Part shown: piece by piece, positions 62,214 through 64,000 of the stretch | Layout: the number at the start of each line of letters is the position of its first letter | Numbering within the stretch: position 1 is the first letter of the stretch | From: Doris montereyensis | Taxonomy: Eukaryota; Mollusca; Gastropoda; Nudibranchia; Dorididae | Assembly (NCBI GenBank): GCA_037039925.1 | Contig: JAXRKP010000464.1 | Span: 192,501-256,500, forward strand | Length of the DNA: 64,000 bases | Direction: 5' to 3' | The notes under the pieces: model-generated | Database searches by the model: none | Told to the model about the DNA's origin: nothing | Seen by the model: the letters and a program-made list of their open reading frames with translations, nothing else | Position numbers and translations under genes: made by a program

Positions 62214-63740
62214 CTGATGACGAGAGACAATAATACAATTAAGATATGAAATGAGGAAATACAATTAAGATATGCAACAAGAAATACAAAGAAGACGATT
62301 GGAATTGTGTTCTTTTTTATTACATGTATATAGTTATGTTCACTTTTTGTCATTTTAAATTTTGGTTCTTGTTTTGCATTATTGCGAGAATTTGGCCTGA
62401 GAGATAATCAAGTAATCTAATGTTATGTTTTGTCATTAATCATTTGAATCTTTTAAATTCTGGACTAATTGTACAATACTGTGCAGCAAAAGAGAAAATG
62501 CAGATATTGATTGACAGGGTAACATGGGAACTAAACTGCAGCAACGTTTTGCTTTTGTTTTCAAATTTTTTGTGGGGAAACATGTTTTGATGAGGGCATC
62601 TAGTTTGCTTTTCAAGCTTCTTAGAGGATATAATAATTTATCGTAAAGCTAATGAAATAGCTCAAGGAAGGTAAGTCGAACTAATTTTTATGCATAATCT
62701 TGATGAAAGGTAAACAAAAAACATTGAAGTGAGAGGATCATGAAAAATCATCTGTACTGGAGCTCAGGCCATAGAAAACGTAAGCTAGAAAAATATCATG
62801 GCATAGATGACCCAAAGCTTTTTTAAACTATATGCTTTAGCATTGCAAAGTCTATAGGGCCTTAAGGGAAACTAGTTCAATGAAAATGAATTATATTTGC
62901 AATTAATGCATTAATAAGATTTTTTTAAACAACACAAGTATATTGTGCCATATAAATCCAAATTTGGAATTTGCTTAATTTAGTTCAAACTAAAAATTGC
63001 ATTCTCTGAAGAATCATTATACTAAATTACATATAGTTTATTCCCAAAATATTTTCTGTATTCTAAGCCAGCCAACTATGCTCGAGTCAGTTGCCATGGG
63101 ATAGAGGTACATTAGTGTAGGACATGTCATACTACTTTCATCCGACCCATAGCCTGACACTTACATTGGATTTAGATAGATTTAGTTGATGCATTGGACT
63201 AATTTTGACTTTCTCCATCTTTCTTCTGTAAGTTGTGATGATTTGACCTTTTAGCCAATTGTGGTATTTCTCTGTCTTGGTTGTGGACTTGTCCAGACAT
63301 GTTTAGTTTAATTCTAACTAAGGTTCATCCTTTGAGCAAAACCCATTGTGTGAACTAAGCTTGTCTTGCATGGTAGTAGTAGGTTGTATGTTATATATTA
63401 TAATAACAATAACATACGTTAATATTTTTGGTGAGATGCGTGACTGCTCCATGCTTTTTCGTCAACATCTCCCGAATTTTGCCAGTTTTAAGACTAAAAA
63501 GTAATACGAGTAATAATAATTATATTAAAAAGCAGTGGAAATAAACTGTAATAGGCAATTCATGACCCTCAGTAGCTTGAGCTAGATTCAACAAGTGTTG
63601 AGCCTAGAAATTTTTATACTCAGAAGTAGAAATGATAAAACAGTAATGAGCTATTTTTCTTTCAACAAGTGTTGCCTTTTATATACTCAGAAGTAGAAAT
63701 GATAAAACAGTAATGACTTGATCTTTTTTTTCTTCTGAGG
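62214..63740. other. Right-hand intronic or intergenic DNA
   Basis: AT-rich, with no exon supported on either strand. A direct duplication containing 'ctcagaagtagaaatgataa' occurs at about 63618 and 63686. Confidence 0.4.

Positions 63741-64000
<260 letters not shown>

Overview
The window is AT-rich animal nuclear DNA. It has spliced protein genes with GT-AG introns, very long simple-sequence tracts, several tRNA-derived SINE families, and degraded piggyBac, Tc1/pogo-like and LINE copies. Nothing in it is bacterial or organellar. The protein families are pan-metazoan. Gene size and repeat style look lophotrochozoan, perhaps a mollusc, but that is only an impression and no species is proposed.

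Layout: (1) 1-26711, plus strand: the 3' part of an ANKRD26-like coiled-coil gene. Thirteen exons are visible, from 326-512 to the stop at 26709-26711, and the 5' part lies outside the window. (2) 26712-34275: 3' flank with SINEs and microsatellites. (3) 34276-38190, minus strand: an RPP14-like ribonuclease P/MRP subunit gene with four well-supported exons and a weaker first exon. One intron holds a LINE ORF2 tail, followed by a hammerhead-ribozyme-like core. (4) 38191-39478: a 1.3 kb interval between two divergently transcribed genes. (5) 39479-53650, plus strand: a complete CDC123 gene, the eIF2-assembly chaperone, in 11 exons. Its introns carry a degraded piggyBac transposon with a matching TTAA-flanked MITE, two TA-flanked MITEs and several SINEs. 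(6) 53651-62018: repeats, including a nested tandem duplication. (7) 62019-62213, minus strand: a probable last coding exon of an unidentified gene. (8) The window ends in a CT microsatellite.

RPP14 (tRNA processing) and CDC123 (translation initiation) are both housekeeping genes and are arranged head to head, so a shared promoter region is plausible. The ANKRD26-like gene has no evident functional link to them.

A recurring oddity is that all three conserved genes are broken by small indels, most of them in short homopolymers, while their splice sites and flanking protein similarity stay intact. Consensus base errors are the simplest explanation. No clearly new biological system was found. 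The most unusual items are the hammerhead-like motif, the two-member piggyBac family inside CDC123, and intronic tandem arrays that abut splice acceptors.
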